From: Humulus lupulus
Lineage: Eukaryota; Streptophyta; Magnoliopsida; Rosales; Cannabaceae
Direction: 5' to 3'
Length of the DNA stretch: 64,000 nt
Assembly: GCF_963169125.1 (NCBI RefSeq)
Contig: NC_084797.1
Span: 103,751,868-103,815,867, forward strand
Shown: positions 12,195-23,454 of the stretch, piece after piece
Layout of the letters: each line of letters opens with the position of its first letter
Numbering within the stretch: the first letter of the stretch is position 1
The notes under the pieces: model-generated
Told to the model about the DNA's origin: nothing
The model's input: only the letters and a program-made list of their open reading frames with translations
The model's database searches: none
Position numbers and translations under genes: made by a program

Positions 12195-13915
12195 AAAGCA
12201 GCCCTTTACTAAATTTAGGAGGTCGTTTGAGTCCTTGGACTTGTCAGAAGAGAATTTTAAGCCGCCTAAGCCCTCTATTTGAGAGCCACCAAAGTTAGAG
12301 TTGAAGTCCTTGCCTAATCACTTGAAGTATGCCTATTTGAGAGACAATGAGACTTTGCTTGTGGTTATTTCAGCCATGTTATATGCTGAAAATGAGCGGC
12401 TGTTGCTTGATGTTTTGAAGAAATACACAAGGTCCATTGGCTGGACCATGGCGGATATCAAGGGTATAAGTCCCTCATTTTGTATGCATAAAATTCTGTT
12501 GGAAGATTGTTGTAATAATTCTGTTGATCAGCAGCGGAGGCATAATCCTATCATGAAGGAAGTGGTTAGAAAAGAGATAATTAAATGGCTTGATTATGGA
12601 ATTGTTTACCCAATTTCGGATAGTTCTTGGGTCAACCCAATTCAGTGTGTTCCGAAATAGGTGGAGTCACGGTGGTGGCTAATGAAAATAATGAGTTGAT
12701 TCCCACAAAAACAGTGATGGGGTGGCGTGTTTGTATGGACTACTGAAACTGAATAAGGCCACTCGGAAAGACCATTTCCTGCTGCCATTCACAGATCAAA
12801 TGCTTGATCGGTTTGAGGGAAAAAAGTTTTATTGTTTTCTTAATGGGTATTCAGGCTATAATCATATTTCCATTGCGCCAGAAGACCAAGAGAAGACTAC
12901 ATTAACTTGTCCTTATGGTACTTTTTGCTTTAGAAGGATGTCGTTTTGGTTGTGCAATGCTCCTGCCACTTTCCAATGTTGTATGATGGCTCTTGAAGTC
13001 TTCATGGATGATTTTTCCATATTTGGTGAGTCCTTTGAAACTTGTTTGGATAACTTGGAGTAAGTCTTGGCGAGATGTGAAAAACAAACTTGTTATTGAA
13101 TTGGGAAAAATGCCATTTCATGGTACCAAAATGCATTGTTTTAGGTCATAGAATTTCTAACAAGGGCATAGAAGTGGATAGACCTAAGCTTTAAGTCATT
13201 GAAAAATTTCAACCACCTACTATAGTCAAGGGGATTCGAAGCTTTTTGGGACACGCGTGCTTCTATAGGAGGTTTATAAAAGATTTTTCAAAGATCTCCA
13301 AGCCCCTTTGTCCCTTACATGAGGAACATAGAGCATTTGAGTTCACCAAAGAGTGTCAAGAAGCATTTGTGACTTTGAAGAAAGCTCTTATCACCGCACC
13401 CATCATTGTAGCTCCGGATTTGTCTCTTCCCTTTGAATTGATGTGCGATGCTAGTGACTTTGTTGTGGGTGTCGTACTTGGGTAGCAAAAAGATAAGATC
13501 TTTCATTCTATTTATTATGCAAGCAAGACATTAGTCGATGCTCAATTGAACTATACCACCACCGAGAAAGAACTATTGGCGGTGGTGTTTGCTTTTGACA
13601 AGGTTAGAGCTTATCTTGTGGGGAATAAAGTTGTTGTTTATACTGATGATACAACGTTCAAGTATCTAATAGCCAAGAAGGATGCTAAGCAAATACTTAT
13701 TCGATGGGTGTTGCTTCTTAAATAATTTGACTTGGAAATTCGAGATAGAAAAGGAATGGAAAACCAAGTGGCTGACCATTTATCTAGACTTGAAGGTGGA
13801 AGTGAAAAGCAAGGTGAAGGGCCTATTAAAGAGACATTCCCCGATGAGCAGTTGTTGGTTGTGAACGAAGTCACTACACCATGGTACGCTGATTTTGTCA
13901 ACCACCTGATTTAAA
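12195..13915 (+). pseudogene. Athila-like reverse transcriptase-RNase H (decayed)
   Basis: RT begins around 12300 ('LPNHLKYAYL' entry block). The N-terminal palm is at 12541-12660, broken by a stop and frameshift near 12658. The domain A block (about 12835-12870) has AAT (Asn) at 12842-12844 where the first catalytic Asp belongs. The second site, Phe-Met-Asp-Asp, is intact at 13001-13012, but roughly a dozen residues before it are missing compared with the family pattern. Thumb and connection continue at 13246-13485. RNase H spans 13500-13790 and its frame has stops at 13483 and about 13722. It ends with the 'VADHLSRLEGG' type linker into integrase. Confidence 0.85.
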
Positions 13916-14990
13916 TAGGCAGCAAATCAAGAAATTTATTCATGATGTGAGATTTTATTATTTGGATGAGCCCTATTTGTACAAGTAATTTCCATATCGA
14001 ATCATGAGGCATTGTGTGCTTGAGGATGAAGTTTCAAGTATACTAGAGTATTGTCATTTAGCTCCTTATGGTGGACATTTTGGTGGGCAAAGGACAGCGG
14101 CTAAGGTTTTTCAATCGGGGTACTATTGGCCTTCTATCTTCAAGGATGCTCATGAATTTGCTAAAAGATGTGATAGATGCCAACGTGTTGGAAGTATTTC
14201 AGCAAGGAGTGAAATGCCTTTGAATTGCATCCTTGAAGTTGAATTGTTCGATGTTTGGTGGCGATTGACTATGTCTCTAAGTGGGTTGAAGCAGTGGCAA
14301 GTCCTACTAATGATTCCAAGGTGGTCATGAAATTCTTACATAAGCATGTTTTCACCCGTTTTGGCACTCCAAGGGCGCTTACAAGTGATGAAGGCAACCA
14401 CTTTGTGAACAAGATTTTGGCAGCTTTGTTAGCCAAATATAGTGTGAAACACAAGATTTCCACAGCCTACCACCCTCAAACAAATGGTCAAGCGGAAATA
14501 TCCAATAGAGAGATCAATGGAATCCTAGTAGAAAGGATTGGTCTCAGCGATTGGATGATGCTCTTTGGGCCTATACAACGGCTTTCAAAGCCCTTTTGGG
14601 AATGTTACCGTATCGTTTGGTTTTTGGGAAAGCTTGCCATTTGCCCGTTGAGTTGGAGCATAATTCATATTGGGAAACTCAAAAGTTACAATTAAATGAG
14701 CTGGAAGAGATGAGATTTTTCTCCTATGAAAATGCTAAGTTGTACAAGGAGAAAACTTAGAGGTGGCATGACCAGAAAATTCAAGCTCGAGTCTTACTCT
14801 TCAACTCGCGCTTGAAGTTGTTTCCTGGAAAATTGAAGTCCCGCTAGTCAGCCCCATTGGAGCAGTTGACGTTAGGGAAGATCAATCTGGAAGGGAATTT
14901 AATGTGAATGGGCAGCGCTTGAAACATTATTGGGGAGGTGAGGTCGACTGCGAGAAGACTTCCATCACTTTGGAGGATCCTTAAAGTGGT
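13916..14990 (+). pseudogene. Athila-like integrase (decayed)
   Basis: The N-terminal HHCC zinc finger is readable (His-His at about 14053-14085, Cys-x2-Cys near 14170-14181). Just after it, near 14245-14262, the stretch holding the first catalytic Asp is deleted with a frame change. The core resumes in another frame at 14255 with '[12 protein letters not shown]', 'TSDEGNHF' (second Asp) and '[10 protein letters not shown]' (Glu). A further shift near 14530 leads to 14551-14760, the end of the core and start of the C-terminal domain. The C-terminal domain continues to about 14990 with stops. Confidence 0.83.
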
Positions 14991-16461
14991 TAATGTTTTG
15001 GGTTGTCAAGTGATTCAGGCACTAATTATAAGGAAACCCAAAAAAGGAAGAAGGGTAAAATAATCTGTACATAAAAAAAAATATAATCAATGTAAGTTGT
15101 AGCTTAATGTTTTTCTTTCTTAAGTTTTAAACTATATTCTTTGGGTGTGAATGTTTCTACCAATTGATTGATCAGAGTGTTTCTCTTTTTAGTGTGTGCA
15201 TAGCTTGATTAAACATTTTTGGACACCATAGAAAGAGCTAGTTTCTTGTGAGAGCTTAAGTTTCTAGAATTACTTAGTGATTTTACTTGAGGCAAAATCC
15301 TAGACAACACCACACCGATGACATGATTTAGGCCATCCTTGGATCGTTTGAGCCTTTGAAGGCTACCCTTTTCTTCATTTTATCCCCAGTCACCCTGTTG
15401 AGCTTAAGTGTCATTTTCTTGCTTAGCCACTTATTAGCCTAGCTATATATAATAACCTCTTTTCACTACCCCCTTTAGCACATTGATCTTTATAGGATTT
15501 ATTTATTGTTTTCTTTTGGGGGGTTGGGAGGCATAGAGAGTGCGAGAGGCATTGGGTGAATGTTTTTCATTATCTTCTTTTGCTTGTTTTCACCATTGGG
15601 GAAAATGTTGCTTTTAAGTTTGGGGGGAGAGTGCATTTTCAGTTTTATTGTTCTCTTGCCATCTAGTTGTTTTTCTTCATTCTAAAAAAAATAAAAAAAA
15701 TTCAATAGTGCACTCCCTTGAATCAAAGGAAAGTCTTGAAAAAGAAAATTCAGAAAAAAGTTAAGAAAAGAAAAAATAAGTATTCAAGTATGTTTGTAAA
15801 TAGGTTTGGGGTGTAACTCTTCAAATAAAAGAAAAGTTTGTTTTAGTTTTTGTCTTTGTATGTTAGTAATAAAGGCTAGTGGCAAGAGTTATATTTTGTT
15901 GTGGGATGTTCTTTAGGAAAATGAATGTGTCCATTGATTTAGATCCTAGAAAGATTGAGGTGCTTAGGGTGATTTGTGCCAAATTTAATATCTCTTATCC
16001 TACCTTCACCCTAGCCTATCATTACAAGTTTGATAAAGTCCTATCGATGTTTTGTGTGGTGTTTTTCTACATTAGTGGAGAAGGAATCACTAAGTAACTT
16101 ATGGAGATATTATTTAAGCTTTAGGAGCAAGGTCTAGCTTCATTTTTGGTGATTGAAAATGTTTAGGAAAAGCTATTCATGCACTAAAGGGTAAAACACT
16201 TGATTCATATTTTTGCAGCAGCATTAATGCTTGAAGAATTTGGTTTAAAGCTTGTGAAAGAATGAAATTCAGCTTCTCTTATTCAATATAAAATTTTTCG
16301 ATAGCCTTTCTCTTTTACCACTGGCAAAGCAAAGTTTGTCCACTGTTTTTGTGTCTTGTTTTTGTTGTTTCCTTGTTCGTTTGTTGTTTAGTTTGTGCCC
16401 TTTGTGTCTTTTTTTTATTTGTGTTTTATTTTTAGAGTCCTCACTCGAGGACGAGCAATGT
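14991..16461 (+). other. 3' untranslated region of element F
   Basis: About 1.5 kb between integrase and the 3' LTR with no supported gene. Athila elements often carry an env-like ORF here. The only sizeable open stretch (15879-16097, 72 codons) has no recognisable features. A G-run at about 15608-15630 resembles an internal polypurine tract. A-rich stretches occur at 15685-15780. Confidence 0.55.
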
Positions 16462-16477
16462 CGCAACTTTGGGGGTC
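16462..16477 (+). other. Polypurine tract of element F
   Basis: An ACTTTGGGGGTC run ends immediately before the 3' LTR start TGATAACTC at 16478, the expected place for priming plus-strand DNA synthesis. Confidence 0.75.
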
Positions 16478-19400
16478 TGATAACTCTTGAACAATGAGTT
16501 ATTTCTTGTGGTTTTGAACTTATAATCCAGGAAAAATAATGGGTGATAATTTATTTTTAGCTGTTGTAGCTAACTTCAGTGTTTTTATGATCTTAGTTAA
16601 GTTTAGTTATTTTTGTAGTTTTTAATAGCTAATGGGTTGAAGATAATAGTTTCATGGATAAATATTTGCACAAAGAATGAACTAACATGTGAAATTATCT
16701 ATGTTGAATTTTGTTGGCTAAATTAGCAGGTTTGCAATAGCAAAGTAGATTTTAGTGAAGCATTTTGATCAGGCAGATTTTGGACACCTAGGCGTACTTG
16801 GAAAGTCAATGGGTCAGCTGGAATAGTGGCTGAGGTGGCAAGTACAAAAAGCATGAGTAAAAAATTTGAATAAATGTCAAAAGAAAAGAGGAGACCCACG
16901 TATATACCAAAAGGAGGGGAATTATGGTACTTACATGGCCAAATTTGGAAACCTAAATGTATTTACAGAGGGTCAGCTGCATATTGAGAGAGTCTGCCAT
17001 TTTTTGAAAAGAAGCAGCAAGAAAGAAAGGGAGAAGAAATCATAAATCAGCCAAGAAAGGAGGAGAACAAAAAAAGAAGCTCAAGCATCATTTGGATTTG
17101 TTCTTTCTCCTATTTCTAAACTTCATTATACATTTTTTAAGTTGATTTCTGATCTGAATATTTATGGGCTGTGTTGAATGTTGATTAATGCCTTTTAACT
17201 CAGCCATTGTAACGCCCTACTTCCTTAGAGCCGTTACCAAGTGAGTTTTAAGACAAAACAGTGTGCAATGAACTCGCTAACCGAGGTTTTTAAAACGAAA
17301 GTGTGACTAATCAAAATCTTAGGGCTGTAATCTTAGAAAATGCGTTGCTTCATTGAAAACTTATAGTATTAAACATTTGGGATCCCAAAATAAGGTTTGA
17401 AAATTATTTACAATTTAAAATAAGTTTACAGTCGATTAATTATTAAACCACAGATTATTACAGCCATTTCTCAAATAAACCCCCAACCAAAGCAGTCGGG
17501 CAGGCCAAACATGTACGCGTCGCTTCACGCTCTCCGTACTCATGGCTGGTTGACTCAATCTATGCCCTTACCTGCAACACAGAGCACCCGTGAGCCGAAG
17601 CCCAGCAAGAAAACTCATGCAGTACATAACATATGCAAATTATACAGTTAATCATATCAGATAGTCCACAGACAAACAGGTCAACCATTTGACTTAAGCA
17701 ACCCGGCCATGCCGCCCCAGAAGCCTTACCAAAGCCTGGGGTCTCGGTCCTCACCGTAAGGATATCACATGTATCCATGGGGTCCCACCCTGACTACAAG
17801 CACTCCACGTGCTATGTGGTACTCCCGGCCCCACTGCCGTTCTCGGCCTTTCGCCGTTCTCGGCTCCATTGCCGTTCTCGGATCCTCGCCGTATCATTCA
17901 ACTATAATCATAGATAGTCTAACTCAAATAAAATTTGAACATATATCAATTCAATCAAGTCTGCACCCTAACATGTAATGCAATATAGGGCCGAGCCCTG
18001 CAATCACATCATGGGCCCATGCCCTGTCTTACGGGTGCTATAGTTTTCTAACTTGTCAATTTGATAGCTTTCAACACTTGACTCCTTAAGCACGATCCCA
18101 CTCGAGCCTTAGTGCACACCTAAACACAGCCATAGGTCAAAGTCAACACCAACCCCAAGTCTGACAACCTAGCCTCGGGACCAATCCCGAGCCCCCGGGA
18201 AGTCCTAGATCCCCAAAACAATGTGATGGAATCGAGCCCCGAACACTAGGTTAAAATCCCTCAACAAAAGCCCAAAAATCCCTTTCTGTGAACAGTGCAG
18301 CGCTACAGCGCTCTAAAGAGGGCGTTGTAGCGCTACAAGCAGAACCACACCCCCCAGAAACAGGGCCTAGCGCTACAGCGCCCACTAACTAGCGATGTAG
18401 CGCTAGTTGCAGCCAGGCAAACCCCAACTTCTTTTTCTGCGATTTCTTTGAGCCAATCTCAACCCAAACTTCCCCAAATCTTTACCAAACTCAAAATCAA
18501 GCTTATAAACACTCTCCACTCATCCCAAGCATCCCCAAATCTCAAAACCCAAGCTCATTCAACCCAAATCTCAAAATTCACCATGATCAACCCTAAACCC
18601 AGAAATTCAGTCAAACAACAAAGTTAAAGGCTTAGAATTCATACCGTTGATGCAATTTCGACCTTGATTCACTTCCTAGACCTTCATAGCTTGCTCTTCC
18701 TCAAAGCTTGCCCAGAAATTCCCTAAAGTTCCCATCAACTCAGCTCAAAACACAACTCAAACCAGCCAAACCCTTAAAACTGAAATTTCTAAAAACTTAC
18801 CTCAAAAGTTGATGTGTTCTTGCTAATCCTTTCCAAATCTTCAAGTCTAACTTTAAGATCCTTGATGCTGAGCCTATCCTAGCTCCCCACTGAGCTTTGC
18901 TCCAAGAAAAATGGAAAGAAATGGTGCAAGAATGCATAAACTGCACCTTTGGAAAACCCCTCTGTTTTCTCTCTTTTCTTTTCTTCCTTTTTCTTTCTTT
19001 TCCTTCAGATTTCTCACACTCTCTAACAATCCCACTCACCATATAAAGCCTCATTTAATCTATCTCTCAAAAGCCAATTGACCAAAATTCCCTCCCTATT
19101 AATTCTAAACCCTTTTTGTCCAAGTAGGGCCATTTTAGTCATTTTACCCAATTCTCGCTAATCCTCAAGTGTCTCTAATATTTCCCGTTGCTTTCCCACA
19201 CCTGATAAATCACCAAATAAGTATTCCCCATCATCAAAATTAATCTCAATCTATTCTCTAAATTCTTGCTTATACCCCCAGGCTCGCCCCGAACCAGGTA
19301 TAAATTCCCGCCATGACTTTTCCGCTAACCTGCTCTTTGGGATCGTCTCGAGTCACAAATTACGAATACACCCACATACCACTGTGGTCTCAACAATCAT

Positions 19401-20358
19401 CACATATCAATACTGTTATGCCCAAAATGGCCAAAATTACAATTATGCCCTTCTAACACAATCAGGGCCTACATGCATACTAATACACATAGTCATGCAT
19501 CTCAAATAGTCAAATAGTCATATAACATGCTTTAAATCATAATCATGCATTTAACTCATCAAAGTCACACATAAATCCCATCATGCCCTCCTGGCACGCT
19601 AATCAAGGCCCTTAAGCCTTATTAGCGATTTTGGGTCGTTACAGCCATGAACTAATTTTTGTGTGGCTTGAATTGTTGATGAACCCTATGTTATAGTGTA
19701 GTAATTTCTTGCACCTTATTTTAGTTAAATCTCTCTTGTTCATTCAAGTGTGGTTATAATTAATCTCTTGTTGTTGTTTGGCCAGCAATGGCAAGATATT
19801 AATTATATTAAATGGGAAGAACTTGGATGACACAAATCATAATCAAGGTTAGATTATGTTAGTAAGTAACATAGGGATGTGTTATTTGCCTTGTGTAACT
19901 TTTGAGAATTGAACCTTGAATTTGCTTTCCTAAATCTGATTTGGCATATGACAATGTTTAATTAGGTAAAAGAATTAATATCTTAAAATTTGGGAAAGTT
20001 TTATGAATGTTTAGTGAATTCTTCTTAACTTGGGAGTTTTGCTAAAATATTCATGCAACAATCTGTTCATGATAACCAACATAGTGGAAATCAATAATTC
20101 AAGTCCATTTTACAATCCATATATTTCTTTCAAAATTTCTTTGTTCAATTTAATTTATTTTCAATATTTTTTGTCTCTTTAATTTTTTTTTTGCTTGTAG
20201 ACAACCCATTCGATTGTTAGTACTTTTAAGTTGTTTGGTAATTGTTTTGCCTATTTTTCTATTTTGCAATCCATGTGGAGATGATCTACTTATCACTATA
20301 TTACTTGTGTAATTACATGCATTTGCGTATTTTAAATCATTCAAAATTTATCACAACA
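16478..20358 (+). repeat. 3' LTR of Athila-like element F, split by a solo LTR
   Basis: Homologous to 8119-9579 along its length, but interrupted at 17207/17208 by a solo LTR and resuming after the duplicated GCCAT at 19644-19648. Without the insert it is about 1440 bp, close to the 1461 bp of the 5' LTR. Its terminal hairpin carries one mismatch. Confidence 0.9.
17208..19643 (-). mobile_element. Solo LTR of the element-C family, reverse orientation
   Basis: 2436 bp, TGTAACGCCC to GGTCGTTACA, with a perfect 5-bp target duplication GCCAT (17203-17207 and 19644-19648). Its left end is the reverse complement of the right end of the LTR at 57944-60131, apart from scattered substitutions. It lacks internal sequence. 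It is nested in the 3' LTR of element F and so is younger than F. The plus-strand ORF-like stretches in it (for example 17769-17978) are not credible genes. Confidence 0.92.
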
Positions 20359-20363
20359 CCAAC

Positions 20364-21922
20364 CAACCTCTCAGGCGGGTCCTCCAAAAGCCAGGATCCT
20401 CCGGGACACTCCACAAATGGCATTCGAAGTTAGCCAATTCAACATAATGTACAACCTGAGGACTGCCATCAAGGGAAAAGCATTGGTGGACTTTATCGCA
20501 GAGTGCACAGGGATAAATGAAGGGCTTGAGGAAGCCCTACCCATTATGCCTATATAGAAGCTGTATGTGGATGGGTCGTCCAACAAAAATGAAGCCGAAG
20601 TGGTGCTAATCTTGGTATTCCCTAAGGGACATAGAATACATAGTTCTTTGAGATTCGAATTTGATGCCTCGAATAATGAGGTTGAATATGAAGCCCTCCA
20701 AGCAAGATTACGAGTTTCCCGAGAGCATAAAGTTGAAGGACTCATAATCTACAACAATTCCCAGCTAGTTGTGAACCAGGTCTTTGGAGTGTATCAAGCT
20801 TGAGGAACTAGGATGGCTGCCCTTGCTACACAACTTCAAAAGGATTTACCATCCGACAAGTTTCGCAAGATCAGAACTCCAACATCGATGCTCTGGCCAA
20901 GCTAGCACTTACTAAGGATGATGAGATTCTCAATGTTGTTCCAATTGACTATTTAACTTCTTCAAGCATCGTAGATCCCGAAGAAGTGAAAATATTCCAA
21001 GCTCAAGACAATTTGATGGCGCCGATAATGAAATATCTTATCTCCAGGGAACTATTGCAAGACAAGAAAGCAACTCGGAAGCTACTCTATCAAGCCCCTC
21101 CGTAAGTGATCATGGACAACAGATTATACAGGGGAAGATATTCACTACCCTTACTTCGGTGGTTGTCTTAGTAGGAAGCCAAACTCATCCTCCAAGAAGT
21201 GCATGAAGTTTTCTATGGAGATCATGCTGAGGGGCAAAGCCTTGCCAAAAATATTCTACAATAAGGATATTTCTAGCCCAAGAAGAATAGTTATTCACTG
21301 GATTATGTCAAGAGATGCGAAAAAAGCTAACGATACGCTACCATCCCTCAAGCTCCTCCTAATGAGCTTACCCAAATGACAAGTATGTAGCGCATTGTAG
21401 TCAGGGGCATTGAATAAATAGACTCCTTGCCCACAAGAAAGGGAGGAGTTAAATACGTGTTGTGGCAGTCGAGTATTTCATAGAGTGGATTGAAGTTGAG
21501 CCCCTTGGAGTTAAATAAGTGTTGTGGCGTTGGACTTAATCATTAAGAATATCGTTTGCCTACATTTCAACAGTGATCTATTCACTAATTTTTGCGAAAG
21601 ACATGGATTCATCAACAGCTTCTCCTCCATAGCTCATTTTCAGTCAAACGAACAAGTAGAAGTTGTCAACAAGATGCTTGAGGCCACATTAAAGAAAAGA
21701 CTAGAGCATGTGAAAGGCGCTTGGCCCGAGGAACTACCTAGAGTACTATGGAGTTATCGTACAACTACTAGGACGACAACTGACCTTTCATCATTATTCA
21801 TGGCCTACGAGTAGGAAGCCATGCTCCAAGTTAAGGCTGCCATCTGCACGAAACTACGAATAATGTATAACCCGACAACCAATCAAGCTTTATTTCAAGA
21901 ATCATTGGACCTTGTTGAATAG
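20364..21922 (+). pseudogene. Decayed RNase H-integrase of the old Tat-type host element A2
   Basis: Resumes the frame broken at 8118: the peptide at the join runs from the RNase H connection directly into 'PLRRVLQKP'-type sequence, which also occurs in the intact copy at about 29310. RNase H is visible at 20556-20803 ('YVDGSS', 'ASNNEVEYEAL'). Integrase fragments follow: an H2C2 region about 21180-21360, core pieces near 21460-21560, and 21524-21814, which includes the 'SNEQVEVVNKMLEATLKK' and 'WSYRTTTRTTT' blocks. Stops and frameshifts are many. The frame is interrupted again at 21922 by element G and resumes at 34764. Confidence 0.82.
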
Positions 21923-23152
21923 TGTTGACGGTGAGAACTCGTCAACTAAGTTGAGTTGGTAAAATTATCAAATCAAGATCACTAATCGAAAAGCTGTAAA
22001 AATTTAAACAATAACTCAAGAACAATGACAGAACAATAATGGAGAATTTAGTCTTTTATTCACACTTAAGCCTCTGCTATAGTAAAATTTCCAACCCCCT
22101 TTCAGGTGGTCTTAGAGTTCATTTTATAGTAGGCTCTAATGGCCTTAGGTACATAGTGGTCCAGGGGACCAAGTGGTACATATGTACTGTGTCAGGGGAG
22201 TGGCTTAAGAGGTTGTGGTCGTACATCCCGTACAGGAGCAGGTGTCAGGAGGATGTCTCCACTACTTGTCTGTACCCATGTCTGATGCGTGGTGGCAGGC
22301 GTAGTGGTGCAGGTGGTAGGGGTGTCGACTCTGACTCCTGGCCATAGACGTATGGGCCATAACTCCTATCCTTGCATACCCACTCCTGGCGTTCGCACTG
22401 CTTGTCTGGTAGGGGTACCATATCCGTACTCTGACTTCTTTAGTTTTGTAGGTACATTCCATATTCATGCGTGTACCTTACCCCTTATGAGTATTCTCAC
22501 CTCCAAGGCCATGGGCACGGGACCATGGGGCCTAGGCCATGGGGCCAAGGCCATGGGGCCGAGGCCATGGGCGAGGCCATGGGGCAAGGCCATGGGGCGA
22601 GGCCATGGGGTGAGGCCATGGGGCCGAGGCCATGGGCGAAGCCAGGGGGTGAGGCCAGGGGGCGAGGCCATGGGGCCGAGGCCATGGGCGAGGCCGTGGG
22701 GCCGAGTGCATGGGCGAGGCCATGGGGCGAGGCCATGGGGCGAGGCCGTGGGGCCGAGTGCATGGGCGAGGCCATGGGGCGAGGCCGTGGGGCCGAGGCT
22801 ATGGGCGAGGCCATGGGGCGAGGCCGTGGGACCGAGTTCATGGGCGAGGGCATGGGGCGAGGCCGTGGGGCCGAGTGCATGGGCAAGGCCATGGGGCGAG
22901 GCCGTGGGGCCGAGTGCATGGGCGAGGCCATGGGGCGAGGCCGTGGGGCCGAGCGCATGGGCGAGATGGGCCTCGCGAGGCTACTGAGCCTTGGCACCTA
23001 TGCCTTGCCAACGTGGGCCACTTGGCATTGACTCCATGAGAAACGATCCCAAACTCTTGTTGTGATGGCGCAATGGCTTCCCGAGACGACGGTGGCCTAA
23101 GGGCCTTGCCTCGGCCTCATACTTTCTCTTGATGAGATTATCAGCATCAACA
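21923..23152 (-). repeat. 3' LTR of element G
   Basis: 1230 bp. In plus orientation it starts TGTTGACGG and ends GCATCAACA. A 7-bp inverted repeat GTTGACG/CGTCAAC lies at 21924-21946. It carries a GC-rich minisatellite (22508-22975). It is 219 bp shorter than the partner LTR at 33310-34758, mainly because of that array. Confidence 0.92.
22508..22975 (-). repeat. GC-rich minisatellite (39-bp unit) in the 3' LTR of G
   Basis: Imperfect tandem repeats built from GGCCATGGGGCGAGG and GGCCGTGGGGCCGAGTGCAT blocks. The mature unit is 39 bp, with shorter variants at the left. Because 39 is a multiple of three, several frames on both strands stay open for 60-230 codons (Gly/Ala/Arg-rich); these are repeat artefacts, not genes. 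Confidence 0.93.
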
Positions 23153-23166
23153 CTTGCCCCCCAGTC
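23153..23166 (-). other. Polypurine tract of element G
   Basis: On the minus strand GACTGGGGGGCAAG lies directly before the 3' LTR. The same tract sits beside the LTRs at 43792 and 56625, confirming the LTR boundaries. Confidence 0.85.
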
Positions 23167-23213
23167 TAGGAGAGTACCTTTAGGTGCTCTTGTAGACTAT
23201 TCACCTTGATTCC

Positions 23214-23221
23214 TATAAATA
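23214..23221 (+). promoter_or_regulatory. Candidate TATA box for the antisense gene of G
   Basis: TATAAATA on the plus strand, 60 bp inside the polypurine tract and upstream of the antisense gene. The same octamer occurs at the same place in element D (43853-43860), within a conserved stretch of about 50 bp. No transcript data; promoter activity is inferred. Confidence 0.5.
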
Positions 23222-23260
23222 GGTCCTCATGCATGGCCTAATATTTACACCTTATTTCCT

Positions 23261-23320
23261 TGGCTTAGTGGTGCATAGACCCTTATTCCTTTCAAGAGGT
23301 AAGGGGTTCAATCCCCCACA
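23261..23320 (+). other. tRNA/SINE-like Pol III internal promoter module
   Basis: TGGCTTAGTGG (23261-23271) resembles a Pol III A box and GGTTCAATCCC (23305-23315) a B box, 33 bp apart, within the usual range for tRNA genes and tRNA-derived SINEs. A T-arm-like hairpin (GGGG, loop TTCAATC, CCCC) is visible. I cannot fold a convincing D arm or acceptor stem, so it is not a functional tRNA. The equivalent site in D (43900-43951) is similar but has mismatches in both boxes. Confidence 0.45.
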
Positions 23321-23454
23321 ACCTCACTTTCACCATAGTTCCTTTCATTTGTTTTATATATTTTTTCACTTCATTTTTTTTTTTTTTACATATGAGCTAA
23401 TTTCATGGTGTGTATATCTTATGACTAACACACCTTTCTGGTTCATTCTTGCAG
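23299..23454 (+). other. Predicted first intron of the antisense gene
   Basis: A strong donor (AAGAG|GTAAGG, GT at 23299) and a pyrimidine-rich acceptor (TTCATTCTTGCAG, ending 23454). Both sites are also present in D (donor GT 43935, acceptor AG 44055-44056). Predicted by consensus only. Confidence 0.5.

Larger units (their letters stand above)
8119..20358 (+). mobile_element. Athila-like Ty3/gypsy retrotransposon F, complete but degenerate
   Basis: A 12,240-bp element (including a nested solo LTR) bounded by LTRs that start TGATAACTCTTGAA and end TTTATCACAACA, with a perfect 5-bp target duplication CCAAC (8114-8118 and 20359-20363). Internal order on the plus strand is primer-binding site, gag, protease, RT-RNase H, integrase, long 3' untranslated region, polypurine tract. 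The protein sequence and the 'FLxGYSGYN' RT block are Athila-like. No env-like ORF is recognisable. It is inactive: many stops and frameshifts, loss of a catalytic Asp in RT, and deletion of the first catalytic Asp region of integrase. Confidence 0.9.

Noticed and set aside
15879..16097. Env-like protein of the Athila element
   Set aside because: Only 72 codons, no signal peptide or membrane segment pattern that would support env.
22289..23039. Long ORFs on both strands rich in Gly/Arg/Ala/Met/Trp/Pro
   Set aside because: They fall in the 39-bp minisatellite of an LTR. Unit length is a multiple of three, so frames stay open by arithmetic.
23243..23330. A genuine tRNA gene
   Set aside because: A and B boxes and a T-arm-like hairpin are present, but no acceptor stem or D arm folds; reported as a tRNA/SINE-like module instead.
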